Part shown: positions 1 to 7,866 of the stretch, piece by piece
Layout of the letters: each line of letters begins with the position of its first letter
Position numbering within the stretch: position 1 is the first letter of the stretch
Assembly (NCBI GenBank): GCA_030550625.1
Contig: JAUQOZ010000023.1
Span: 1-46,360, forward strand
Origin: Chloroflexota bacterium
GTDB lineage: Bacteria; Chloroflexota; Chloroflexia; Chloroflexales; Chloroflexaceae
Direction: 5' to 3'
Length of the DNA stretch: 46,360 nt
Program-made: the position numbers and the translations under genes
Notes under the pieces: model-generated
Told to the model about the DNA's origin: nothing
The model's database searches: none
The model's input: the letters and a program-made list of their open reading frames with translations, nothing else

Positions 1-2
1 CC

Positions 3-1250
3 GATCTGGTCTTTAACGCATGGGGTGACGCGCGAGTGGGCGCGCGAGCCTACATGCATGTTGCGCACGAGATCTTTCAAGGCACGGTGCCACGACCGCA
101 CTATGCCCTCTTCCGCGCGCCGGGAGTAAGTTTCGGCTCCCGCCCAGTCATCGAAAACGATGCGGTGGTGGTTGGCGGCGAAGGCAAAGTCACGGTGAAT
201 GTGACCTTCCCCGATATTACTCCTGAAGCGCTGCCCGATCAGGTGCGTTGGCGTTGGGGCGCGCCACCGACCGATACCGAGAATGACTCAGGCGGCTGGC
301 AGCCATTTAATCCGACCGGACCGACAAGTGTGCTGACGGTGCCGATCCCGGCAGCGTTGCGCACTGATGCTGGGTGTGTCGAACGAGAGTTGTTTACCCA
401 GTTGCGCCGTTCGGCGAATAATCTGACCGATCAGCCGCGTTCAGATAAAGTGGTGATCGATACCGGCGTGCTGGGGAGCGTGGTAGTCGCTAATCCCTTC
501 TCGCGGTTCAAAACCACGCCTTTCACTTCGGTGTCGCTCGCTGATCTGATTAGTGAAGGCGGCGCCAGTGATGGCCACCCTGATCATACGCGGGTGCCGG
601 CCGCGTTTGTCGAGGTTCGCAATCTCGGTGATTGCAGTGGCTTGCACAGCGTTGCTTTCGCTCCGAACAGTGTGACACTGAGTAGCGTAGCTAATTTGGC
701 GATTAGCGGTGGTCGTTTTGCCAACATCTTGCCCTACCCCGGTACAGTGGCCGAAGGACCAATGCCGGTAGTGATCCGGGTGCGTGATGCGCTTGGCAAT
801 CCGATGATGCTTGAACGAACCCTTACCTATGATGCGACGCCGCCAACCCTCAATAGTGGTACGTTGCAGGCGCAAGCGATTGATGGCGGGCCAAGCATCG
901 TCGTCAACCTGCAATTCACCAGCCTCAACGTCACCGATAACCTCTACCCCGGTCGCGGGTTCTGGGGGGTCTGGTTGGCTAATAGCCGCACGCCGGTTGC
1001 TAACCCCGCATCCGATCCAAATCTGGTGTGGATTCCGGTCGAAGCGCCGGGTGATGGCAACAGTTTCACGATCGTCTGGAGTCTGGCCAGCGGCTTGCCG
1101 GATGCGCAATTGACGGCGGGTACATACTATGTGTATGCGCGCGTGCTTGATGGCGCCGGCAATCCGAGCGCAACGGCCTTGCCGGCGGCAACTATCTCGC
1201 TCGATCAGGTGACGTTGCCGCAGGTGTTTGTGCCAGTGGTAACTCGGTAA
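3..1250 (+). CDS. C-terminal part of a large secreted or surface protein (5' end outside window)
   Basis: The reading frame is open from the left edge of the window, so the GTG at 36 is probably internal and the gene begins upstream. The visible ~415 residues are rich in beta-prone Val, Thr, Asn, Gly and Pro stretches typical of extracellular Ig-like modules. One late segment (around DGAGNPSATA) resembles bacterial Ig-like repeats. The protein ends in LPQVFVPVVTR; a short hydrophobic tail closing with Arg is something I associate with exported Chloroflexi proteins, but this is recollection and not a tested motif. No catalytic motif can be recognised in the visible part. It is followed by a 15-bp perfect stem-loop and a convergent gene. 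Function unknown; export is inferred from composition only. Confidence 0.6.
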   Translation, partial: DLVFNAWGDARVGARAYMHVAHEIFQGTVPRPHYALFRAPGVSFGSRPVIENDAVVVGGEGKVTVNVTFPDITPEALPDQVRWRWGAPPTDTENDSGGWQPFNPTGPTSVLTVPIPAALRTDAGCVERELFTQLRRSANNLTDQPRSDKVVIDTGVLGSVVVANPFSRFKTTPFTSVSLADLISEGGASDGHPDHTRVPAAFVEVRNLGDCSGLHSVAFAPNSVTLSSVANLAISGGRFANILPYPGTVAEGPMPVVIRVRDALGNPMMLERTLTYDATPPTLNSGTLQAQAIDGGPSIVVNLQFTSLNVTDNLYPGRGFWGVWLANSRTPVANPASDPNLVWIPVEAPGDGNSFTIVWSLASGLPDAQLTAGTYYVYARVLDGAGNPSATALPAATISLDQVTLPQVFVPVVTR

Positions 1251-1273
1251 ATTGATAGGTGATAGTGATTAAC

Positions 1274-1308
1274 TCACCGCCAGATCGATGCACTCGATCT
1301 GGCGGTGA
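1274..1308. terminator. 15-bp perfect stem-loop between convergent genes
   Basis: The left arm 1274-1288 and right arm 1294-1308 are perfectly complementary around a 5-base loop (tgcac). The element lies between the stop of the upstream plus-strand gene (1250) and the stop of the minus-strand nitroreductase (1335). It could therefore serve both as a bidirectional terminator. No long T tract follows on either strand, so it may instead be a dispersed palindromic repeat with terminator activity. Confidence 0.6.
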
Positions 1309-1334
1309 AACACAGTTGGGTGATAAGTGCTGGG

Positions 1335-2258
1335 CTAGTTTGGTAAGGGGTGACCACCGTGCCAAGTGACTTTGCCGTCAAGCGATCGGCGTTGGCCGCG
1401 TGGCCATTCGCTTGAAGCTGGCCGGCCAATGTAGAAGAACCCCAGCAGGCGAGTGTGCGGCGCAAAGCCTACAATTTCGGCAACATGGGGATGGATCGCG
1501 CAGGCGCCGCTCGTCCATTTGCCGGCTAAGCCAAGCGCTGTAGCCATAAGATGCAAATTCTGAACAGCGCAGCCGGTAGCAATTAACTCTTCCCATTCCG
1601 GTCGCTTGGGGTTTGGGCACATACCGATCGCGATCCAGACCGGAGCTTGCCAGACTCGGTTGCGTTGGGATGCTTCGCTGGGGCTGCCGGCTGGTTGATC
1701 GGGGTGAAGCAGGCGGTAGGCTGTGCCAAAGGCATTGCTTAGCGTCTGGCGGGCCTCGCCGCTATAAACGGCGAAGCGCCATGGTTCGGTTTGGCCATGG
1801 CTAGGCGCCCAGTTAGCAGCTTCAAGTATGAAGGCCACGTGGTTGAGATCGATCGGATCAGGAGCTATATCTTTGAGCGCAAAGCTACGGCGCGTCGCGA
1901 TCAGGTTCAGGAGTTGCTGCGAGCTGCGATCGTCGCGTTGGGGGTCTGGCGATGCGATGAAGGTGACTGCAGCAAGTTGGTGGCGGGCTTGCTGCGCCAA
2001 CTTTACCAGCGTTGGTTGCAGTTGGTCAGCATGGGTGAGGGGTGGATCGAAGGGGATGCGCACTGTAGTTGTCTGTCCGTTACCAGTCACTTGTAACTCG
2101 ATACCGCTTGCTTCGAGGCGGGTCACAAGGGCCGTTTCCGCCCATTCCGCTCCGGCCAGCCCGCGCGCATAGGCGAGCACGGCATCGGCATGGTCGCTAT
2201 TCATGTGTTCGATTGCCGCAAGGGCAATCGGCGCAATGGGGTCATACGTAGCAGTCAT
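1335..2258 (-). CDS. DUF2470-nitroreductase fusion flavoprotein
   Basis: The protein has 307 residues in two parts. Residues ~8-90 (IALAAIEHMNSDHADAVLAY) match the DUF2470 fold found at the C-terminus of pyridoxamine-oxidase-like and heme-handling proteins. Residues ~115-295 form a nitroreductase-type FMN domain, recognisable from LIATRRSFALKDIAPDPID near its start, EAANWAPSHGQTEPWRF, and the GLAGKWTSGA region near the end. Such enzymes use FMN and NAD(P)H to reduce nitro, quinone or related substrates; the substrate here cannot be predicted. I chose the ATG at 2258 over the one at 2270 because GTGAGG lies about six bases upstream of it, whereas it would almost touch the earlier ATG. The gene is apparently monocistronic, with the iron permease just upstream on the same strand. 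The domain order is unusual. Confidence 0.85.
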   Translation of the reverse strand: MTATYDPIAPIALAAIEHMNSDHADAVLAYARGLAGAEWAETALVTRLEASGIELQVTGNGQTTTVRIPFDPPLTHADQLQPTLVKLAQQARHQLAAVTFIASPDPQRDDRSSQQLLNLIATRRSFALKDIAPDPIDLNHVAFILEAANWAPSHGQTEPWRFAVYSGEARQTLSNAFGTAYRLLHPDQPAGSPSEASQRNRVWQAPVWIAIGMCPNPKRPEWEELIATGCAVQNLHLMATALGLAGKWTSGACAIHPHVAEIVGFAPHTRLLGFFYIGRPASSEWPRGQRRSLDGKVTWHGGHPLPN

Positions 2259-2288
2259 TGCATTCCTCACGATATTGGTGTTCGCAGC

Positions 2289-4622
2289 TTAGCTAGCTCG
2301 CGCGTAGCGTTGCCAGTCGCGCTGCTGCATGTATTCAGCTAAATAATAACTGCCAATCACAAAGATTGCCGCGGCGGCTTGGAGGCCAATCCCTTCCCAC
2401 GTGGCATACAAGCCCAACCAGAAACCGGCCCAGTAGGGGAATTCCAACCAGCGAATCGGATGGATCGGCAACCATCCGATCACTTGCAAGACATTCACGG
2501 TGTGACCAACCATCTGCAACAGCACCGCTCCGATCAGGATGCCAGTGACAATCAGCATCTTCTTATGCGGCAATTTCGCTTGCATAGCAAAGACGGCTAA
2601 TCCAATCAACAGAGTAAGCGCCAAGCCAATCCCGACGCCGAGCAAGACGATGGTAACGCTTCCCTCAAGCGTCAGTGCCTGTAAGAAGAGGACTGTCTCG
2701 AAACCTTCGCGATAGATGCTGGCGAAGCCAAGTGTGATGAGACCTAGCCACTGACCGGCTTGCCCACCGAGAATCTGCTTCTTGCGTTGGTGGAACGAAG
2801 CCATCCAATCCTTCCAGTAGACATCATGGAAGAACCAGTTAGTGATCAGCAAGAGCACCGCAATAGCAATGAGCGAAACAATGGCTTCGAGTTTTTCGCC
2901 GAAGCGCGCCATCGCCATCAATGCGCCTTGGGCTAGCAGCCAAGTGACTACGGTCGCCAGCAGCGCCAATCCAGCGCCGATCCAGAGCGGGCGTCGGAAG
3001 CGGCGTTGGGTTGCCGTTTTCAGACTGCCCATCAGCGATGCCAGAATGAGCACTGCCTCTAACCCTTCGCGGAAAACAATGACTGCGGCGTTGGTGGTAA
3101 TGGCTAGTGGCGCATTGCTGCCGGCTAATGCTTGCTCCGCTTCGGCCAATGCCTGATCGAGCGCAGCGCGGGTAGCGGCGATTTCTGCCGGCGGCGCGCG
3201 CCGTTCGATCAAATATGCCAGCCCTTTGTGATCGTTTTGGCCATACCAGAAGTATCCCTCAATGATGGGCTTATACTGGGGCGCAAATGCAATCAGCTTC
3301 GCTTCAGGGCCGATCTCCATGATCGCATACGCTTCGAGCCGGGCCGACTCGGCTAGCGCATATTCGCCGGCTCGTACTGCTTGCTCCATCTGATCGAGTG
3401 CTGAACGGATTACGTCAAAATCGGCGCCACTGTCTTGTTTTTGCCACTCTGGCGGCAACAGACGGCGCAGATCGGCCAACAGAGTTTCAGTGAGCGCATG
3501 GATTGCAGCGGGATCGGTGACGGCTATGCGATTGCTGGCATTGGTTAGAGCAGCGCCAAGTTTGGTGAAGTGATTGGCAATGGTAGCAGTGAGCGTTGGA
3601 TCACGCTGGTCGAGCAGATCACGCAAGTCGGTGAATGCGGCCAATGCACCGGCGTGAAAGGTGATTGCCTCACGGATCTCAAGGTCAACCGTGACTTGGC
3701 CGTTCCGCACGCCGCGTTCATATTCAATCGGTACCAGTTGCAAGAAACGGAGCATTTGACCACTGCGCCGTACTTGTTCGGCAGGGCTTAGCGGCGCGGC
3801 TCGGAATCCGCTCAACGCTGCGTGGGCTTGCGCTAGCAATGATTGAATTGGTGCGCCGCGCAAAGCAGCTAGTCGTAATTCGGCAAAGATTGCTTGAGTG
3901 GCAGTGGTTGCAGCAGCGCCGCGCTGTTCGGCATACGCTGGAGCGAGAATAGTGAAATAACCCGCAGCCAAAGCCGCGATTTCGGCCCGCCGGACGGCAA
4001 AACCTTGCTGGTCGGCGATCGCCAGAACGTTCAAGGCCTCATGTAACCGCGCCTGATATGTATCGAGCAGATCGGCTTGCACAGCGGCTAGCGCGACCTC
4101 TGGCGCCGCATCGCCAATCACTGCCGCGCGCACAGCTTTGGTTGCGTCAGCATTGGGCCGGTCAAAGCGGTTGGCATGGCGAAATTCGCGCACTGGCAGC
4201 CACTGCTGTGCTGTGAGCGCATCACCGGCTTGCAGCGCACCGGTGACGACCATGTAACTGCCGTTGAGGAGCGCCGTCCAGATTTGGGTTCGGGCTGCCG
4301 CAAAGCGTGGCAGATCAGAGGCCGCCAATGCTTGTTCGGCATCATCAAATCCGCTCTGTATGGCGGCATCAGCAGCGGGTGCATAGCGGGCGAGCGTTGC
4401 TGCCAACCCTTGGTACGCACGCTGCACATCGGCCAGTTGGTTTTGCGCTGTTGTGCGATCAACGGCATGTAATTGGATCTGCACCAGCGTTGCGCGAATA
4501 TACTCAGCCAGTTGGCTGGGAGCTTGCGCTTGCGCCTGTGCGTTGCTAGGGCGCAAGCTCATTCCCATCACAGCAATCAGTAGCCAGAGAAAGCTACGTT
4601 GTAAAAATCGGTTACGCAGCAT
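2289..4622 (-). CDS. FTR1-family iron permease with a large N-terminal extracytoplasmic domain
   Basis: The protein has 777 residues. It starts with a signal-like segment (FLWLLIAVMGMSL ending around NAQAQA), followed by ~450 mostly helical, Ala/Leu/Gln-rich residues expected outside the membrane. The C-terminal ~270 residues hold about seven membrane segments and both FTR1 signature motifs: REGLEAVLILASLMG near residue 515 and YREGFETVLFLQAL near residue 637. In this family the RExxE pairs bind ferric or ferrous iron during transport across the inner membrane. It is the second gene of an operon with the EfeO-like lipoprotein, 73 bases downstream of it. No DyP-type peroxidase (EfeB) gene is next to it, so ferric versus ferrous specificity is open. 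The periplasmic domain may pass iron from the lipoprotein to the channel (inference). Confidence 0.9.
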   Translation of the reverse strand: MLRNRFLQRSFLWLLIAVMGMSLRPSNAQAQAQAPSQLAEYIRATLVQIQLHAVDRTTAQNQLADVQRAYQGLAATLARYAPAADAAIQSGFDDAEQALAASDLPRFAAARTQIWTALLNGSYMVVTGALQAGDALTAQQWLPVREFRHANRFDRPNADATKAVRAAVIGDAAPEVALAAVQADLLDTYQARLHEALNVLAIADQQGFAVRRAEIAALAAGYFTILAPAYAEQRGAAATTATQAIFAELRLAALRGAPIQSLLAQAHAALSGFRAAPLSPAEQVRRSGQMLRFLQLVPIEYERGVRNGQVTVDLEIREAITFHAGALAAFTDLRDLLDQRDPTLTATIANHFTKLGAALTNASNRIAVTDPAAIHALTETLLADLRRLLPPEWQKQDSGADFDVIRSALDQMEQAVRAGEYALAESARLEAYAIMEIGPEAKLIAFAPQYKPIIEGYFWYGQNDHKGLAYLIERRAPPAEIAATRAALDQALAEAEQALAGSNAPLAITTNAAVIVFREGLEAVLILASLMGSLKTATQRRFRRPLWIGAGLALLATVVTWLLAQGALMAMARFGEKLEAIVSLIAIAVLLLITNWFFHDVYWKDWMASFHQRKKQILGGQAGQWLGLITLGFASIYREGFETVLFLQALTLEGSVTIVLLGVGIGLALTLLIGLAVFAMQAKLPHKKMLIVTGILIGAVLLQMVGHTVNVLQVIGWLPIHPIRWLEFPYWAGFWLGLYATWEGIGLQAAAAIFVIGSYYLAEYMQQRDWQRYARAS

Positions 4623-4656
4623 ACCGAACTCTCAACTAGTGCTGTCACACGATAAT

Positions 4657-4685
4657 GAGCGCCGGTTAGCATTGCGCCGGCGCTC
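4657..4685 (-). other. Intercistronic stem-loop between the EfeO-like gene and the FTR1 gene
   Basis: Arms 4657-4665 (gagcgccgg) and 4677-4685 (ccggcgctc) are perfectly complementary around an 11-base loop. The element sits in the 73-base gap between two genes of the same operon and just downstream of the lipoprotein stop. No T tract follows. It may stabilise the upstream message or reduce read-through into the permease gene, giving more lipoprotein than permease (inference). Confidence 0.5.
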
Positions 4686-4695
4686 ACGCCAGTGA

Positions 4696-5772
4696 TTATT
4701 CAGCCAGCGGCACACCCAACGCGCCAGCCATTTGGCTAATCTGGCCGGTAATGGCAGTGGCCCGGTTTTGCGCTTCAGCGCCAAGCGTATCCGCCTCTTC
4801 GGGCGTGAAGCGGCGACCGTTGCGTTCTTGGGCGTAAATATCGGCAACAAAGGCTTTCAGATTGCGTAAACCGGTTGCGATCTGATCGGCTTGGGCCGTA
4901 TCAATTGTCTCGACCCGTGGTCGCACCTGCGCATAGACAATCTCAAGACCACCGAGAATATCTTGGATGTCGGCCAAGCGTGAGATAACATTGAAATCGC
5001 GTTGAGTTGACGATTCGCCTGACACAAAACGCGAATCGCGCCACGAAGCGAAATATTCGCTCATTGTCGGCACCATCACCACTAACGCAGTGAACGCATC
5101 AGTTTCGGTTGGCGTCCAAGCGCGGGCAGCCTCATCGAGTTTGCCGGCCATTTGCGTGAGCAGATCAGCGCTGGCTTTCAAGACATGTGCATCGGGCAAC
5201 GTCTCACCAAACTCGAGCGTACCATTGCCATTCCAATCAGCCTCGACTGGGGCCGCGAAGGCCGGTTCGGTGCCCCATAGTGCGCTTTCGGTAACACCAA
5301 ACAGGTTGCCCGGTTTGGGGAGAGTACGGCCATCAGCTAACACGAGATCGAACGAAACGGCGTTTTCAGGGTCTTCATCACCGGCTGCGCCGGCATCAAG
5401 ATCAATATCGAATTGCGCAAGCGCGGGTGTGCCAGCCACGATGCCTTCCATCTTCTCATAGGTAGGGCTAGCCGTAATCCACGCTTCGCGCGCAGCGGTG
5501 ATAGCATCAATCACATCATTTTGGCGGCTCTGCCAGAGGGCGGTATAATCGAAGGCAGTCGTTTCCGCCAGTTGGTAATAACGGTTCGTTGCCGCTTGGA
5601 GTTGCGTGGCGGCCGCAACTAATGCGCTGGTTTGGCCGAGCAAGTAATCTTTGATGCCATTAAGATCCGCGGTAGGGATGGTGGTGGGAGTAGGCGTTGC
5701 TGTTGGGCCACATGCGCTTAGGAACAGCGCCATCCAAGCAACAAGTATACTGAGACGAAACAGGCGTGTCAT
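4696..5772 (-). CDS. EfeO/imelysin-like iron-binding lipoprotein
   Basis: The start at 5772 is supported by a strong AGGAGG five to six bases upstream. It also places a lipoprotein signal at the N-terminus (LSILVAWMALFLSACG, lipobox LSAC). The mature part is helical: AITAAREAWITASPTYEKMEG resembles the N-terminal helix of imelysin/M75 proteins. The last ~100 residues (GLEIVYAQVRPRVETID then FTPEEADTLGAEAQNRATAI) resemble the EfeO C-terminal helical bundle. EfeO-type proteins bind iron in the periplasm and deliver it to the FTR1/EfeU channel, which is encoded directly downstream here. I do not see a separate cupredoxin domain. The gene is led by a near-consensus promoter with palindromes around the predicted transcription start, suggesting iron-responsive repression. 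Family membership is inferred from weak pattern similarity plus context. Confidence 0.7.
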   Translation of the reverse strand: MTRLFRLSILVAWMALFLSACGPTATPTPTTIPTADLNGIKDYLLGQTSALVAAATQLQAATNRYYQLAETTAFDYTALWQSRQNDVIDAITAAREAWITASPTYEKMEGIVAGTPALAQFDIDLDAGAAGDEDPENAVSFDLVLADGRTLPKPGNLFGVTESALWGTEPAFAAPVEADWNGNGTLEFGETLPDAHVLKASADLLTQMAGKLDEAARAWTPTETDAFTALVVMVPTMSEYFASWRDSRFVSGESSTQRDFNVISRLADIQDILGGLEIVYAQVRPRVETIDTAQADQIATGLRNLKAFVADIYAQERNGRRFTPEEADTLGAEAQNRATAITGQISQMAGALGVPLAE

Positions 5773-5811
5773 CGTGCCTCCTGCAATAGAGCAGTTATGT
5801 GAGTCTATGGT

Positions 5812-5880
5812 CTGTTCCGGCCAGAACAGCAACTGGCGAAGCTTCGCCATTAGCATATCCTAATAAACAAGGTTTGTCAA
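5812..5880 (-). promoter_or_regulatory. Iron operon promoter with two palindromic candidate operators
   Basis: On the minus strand, -35 TTGACA (5875-5880) and -10 TATGCT (5852-5857) are separated by exactly 17 bases. A perfect 14-base palindrome, ggcgaagcttcgcc (5835-5848), covers the predicted start site. A second dyad with arms ctgttc and gaacag (5812-5829) lies further into the leader. This arrangement is typical of repressor binding. Neither palindrome matches the classic Fur or DtxR consensus. Confidence 0.75.
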
Positions 5881-5979
5881 CAAAAAACTTGAAAAAGCGA
5901 GCTGTAATCCAAGCTTTCATTCGCTGTACAATACGGTGCAAGCGCTATGAGATGATGTGGCTCAACATTGAGGAGAAAT

Positions 5980-7434
5980 ATGCGCGCGTTCTTGACCGGC
6001 CGCGAGGTTGGGCCGTTAGTGATTGTGTTGGTCTTTGCTGCTCTGTTGCCAATCAGCCTGCCGCGGATTGCCTTGAGCGATGAGGTGCAGTATTACGCTT
6101 ACCTGCGCTCGCTGTACTTCGATCACGATCTCGATTTCTACAACGAATACCAGCATTTTGCCGCGATCGGGCTGCGCAACAACGATCCGGCGATCTTCAA
6201 CGCCCTGCTGCGTCCTGATGCCGCCAATCCGAATCCGATCACCGGCAAGCTGCGCAACGTCGCTCCAGTTGGCTCGGCGTTGCTGTGGGCTCCCGGCTTT
6301 GTGCTGGCCGATCTGTGGGTGCAGGTCGCCAATGCGTTTGGCGCAGCTATTCCCCGCGATGGCTTTAGCCGGCCTTATATCGTGGCCGTGTGTATGATGT
6401 CGGCCCTCTATAGTTTGATTGGCTTGCTCTTGACTTACCGGCTGGCTCGCATCTACGCCGGCCAAATCCCGGCCTTGCTGGCGACATTGACCGTCTTTCT
6501 GGCGACGCCGTTGGTGTTCTATACCTATCTGGCGATGGCATGGTCGCACGCGAATGGGTTTTTTCTATTCGCGTTGTTTTTGACCATCTGGTTACGTGGG
6601 CGTGAAGGAAATCTCAGCCGCAGCGATGGCCGCCGGCATTGGAGTGTCTGGCTGGCGTTGGGGGTGGTGGCCGGCTTGATGGTGATGACCCGCGAGCAGT
6701 TGGGTTTGCTGCTGCTCATTCCGGCGTTCGAGGCGCTGGCGGCCTATATTGGGGCGTTGCGCCGCCGGCAATGGGCAGTAGTGCGCGAATTGGCGGCGGG
6801 CCATACGGTGTTTTTAGGGGTGTTTCTATTGGCGATCACTCCGCAACTGGCAGCCTACTGGGTGCTGAACGGGCGGATCGGGCCATCAACGACGGTGGGT
6901 GGCAAGTTAGCGATAGTGAACCTCGGCCCGCTTCCAGTGCTGGTAAGCCCGCGCTTCTTCGATACCTTGCTTGATCCGGCCCATGGCGCGTTTCTGTGGA
7001 GCCCCATCCTCGTAGTGGCGCTGACCGGCTTGATCTGGCTCTTCCGGCGCGATGGCCCGTTGGCGCTGCTGCTGCTGGTTGGCTTCCTTGGGCAAGTCTA
7101 TATCAATGGCGCTTTCGGCACCACGTGGCACTTAAGCGGCTCATTCGGGTTTCGGCGCTTGATCGAGTGTACCCCCATCTTTGCCCTTGGCCTTGCTGCG
7201 TTGCTGGCATGGCTGCAGCCACGGCTAGGGTGGAAGCCGTTGCTGGCCGGCGCGGCCATCTTTATGCTCTGGAATGTCGGCCTGATCGCACAGTGGACGT
7301 TTGTTAGGCCAGAGTTGCGCAAAGGCTTGATCTGGGATGGCATGCTCTATTACCAACTGCAGGTACCGTTGCAGGTGCTGGGCCGGTTGGGCGATATTCT
7401 GTTTAACCGCTGCCGGTTGACGACCAATTGTTGA
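5980..7434 (+). CDS. Polytopic membrane protein, GT-C glycosyltransferase-like
   Basis: The protein has 484 residues and about ten hydrophobic segments. I use the ATG at 5980 because AGGAG lies at 5971-5975; the upstream TTG at 5968 lacks such a site. The N-terminal first loop contains SDEVQYYAYLRSLYFDHDLDFYNEY, with acidic residues just after the first membrane helix, the usual layout of GT-C enzymes that transfer sugars from lipid-phosphate donors outside the membrane. Other soluble loops (FSRPYIV, FGTTWHLSGSFGFRRLIE) could be substrate contacts. I cannot assign it to a named GT family, and it could be another kind of integral membrane protein. It stands alone: the gene upstream is divergent and a repeat-rich gap follows. 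Confidence 0.7.
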   Translation: MRAFLTGREVGPLVIVLVFAALLPISLPRIALSDEVQYYAYLRSLYFDHDLDFYNEYQHFAAIGLRNNDPAIFNALLRPDAANPNPITGKLRNVAPVGSALLWAPGFVLADLWVQVANAFGAAIPRDGFSRPYIVAVCMMSALYSLIGLLLTYRLARIYAGQIPALLATLTVFLATPLVFYTYLAMAWSHANGFFLFALFLTIWLRGREGNLSRSDGRRHWSVWLALGVVAGLMVMTREQLGLLLLIPAFEALAAYIGALRRRQWAVVRELAAGHTVFLGVFLLAITPQLAAYWVLNGRIGPSTTVGGKLAIVNLGPLPVLVSPRFFDTLLDPAHGAFLWSPILVVALTGLIWLFRRDGPLALLLLVGFLGQVYINGAFGTTWHLSGSFGFRRLIECTPIFALGLAALLAWLQPRLGWKPLLAGAAIFMLWNVGLIAQWTFVRPELRKGLIWDGMLYYQLQVPLQVLGRLGDILFNRCRLTTNC

Positions 7435-7603
7435 ACGAGCGCCGTGGAGTATGCCCCACGGCGCGCCGCGCCCTTGAGAGACGGACAGAACAGATCGCTG
7501 TGCGATGCCGTAAAGCCTCGGGCTGCGCTCCCCATCACCCCTCCCCCAGCGGGGGAGGGGCAAGGGGTGGGGGCATCAGCCTGCGCAGCGGGCTTCGTAC
7601 CCC

Positions 7604-7660
7604 TAGCCCGGCCCTTGCGGGCCGGGTTCTGACCAGATGTTCTGTCCGCCCTTAAACGCC
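7604..7660. repeat. Hairpin repeat copy 1
   Basis: It begins tagcccggccc-ttgc-gggccggg and continues with a shared tail containing ctgtccgccctt. It aligns along its length with 7775-7832. The loop tetrad ttgc is the reverse complement of the loop in copy 2. Confidence 0.75.
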
Positions 7661-7774
7661 CATGCGAGCGGGCTGGGGGTGAGGGCTACCGCGCAGCATA
7701 GCCACAAAGACACCCAAACGATGCAAAAATCTTTACAATTTTGTGCCTTTTGAGTCTTTTCGCGGCTATCCAGC

Positions 7775-7832
7775 TAGCCCGGCCCGCAAGGGCCGGGCGC
7801 TGGATCAGAGGTGCTGTCCGCCCTTGAACGGC
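7775..7832. repeat. Hairpin repeat copy 2
   Basis: It begins tagcccggccc-gcaa-gggccggg and shares the ctgtccgccctt tail of copy 1. The inner hairpin is in flipped orientation relative to copy 1 while the flanks keep the same orientation. Confidence 0.75.
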
Positions 7833-7866
7833 GCGTTCCATAGTGGTGATAGCGAGAGGATGGCCC

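Larger units (their letters stand above)
7435..7866. repeat. Repeat-rich intergenic region with paired hairpin elements
   Basis: This 430-base gap has no convincing gene. It holds: a hairpin just after the upstream stop (gccgtgg...ccacggc, 7441-7462); an element at 7493-7533 that recurs at 46157-46195; a C-rich/G-rich hairpin (7540-7565); two ~57-base copies of one element at 7604-7660 and 7775-7832, each with a CCCGGCCC/GGGCCGGG stem; and an AT-rich imperfect inverted repeat between them (about 7697-7770, tagccacaaagac against gtcttttcgcggcta). This looks like a cluster of dispersed palindromic elements, not coding sequence. Confidence 0.7.

Noticed and set aside
5812-5848. Classic Fur or DtxR box in front of the iron operon
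   Set aside because: The palindromes are real but do not resemble the usual AT-rich Fur 19-mer or the TTAGG-type DtxR site, so no named regulator is assigned.
7435-7866. CRISPR-like array in the repeat-rich gap
   Set aside because: Only two copies of the longer repeat exist, spaced by 114 bases, with no regular short spacers and no cas genes nearby.
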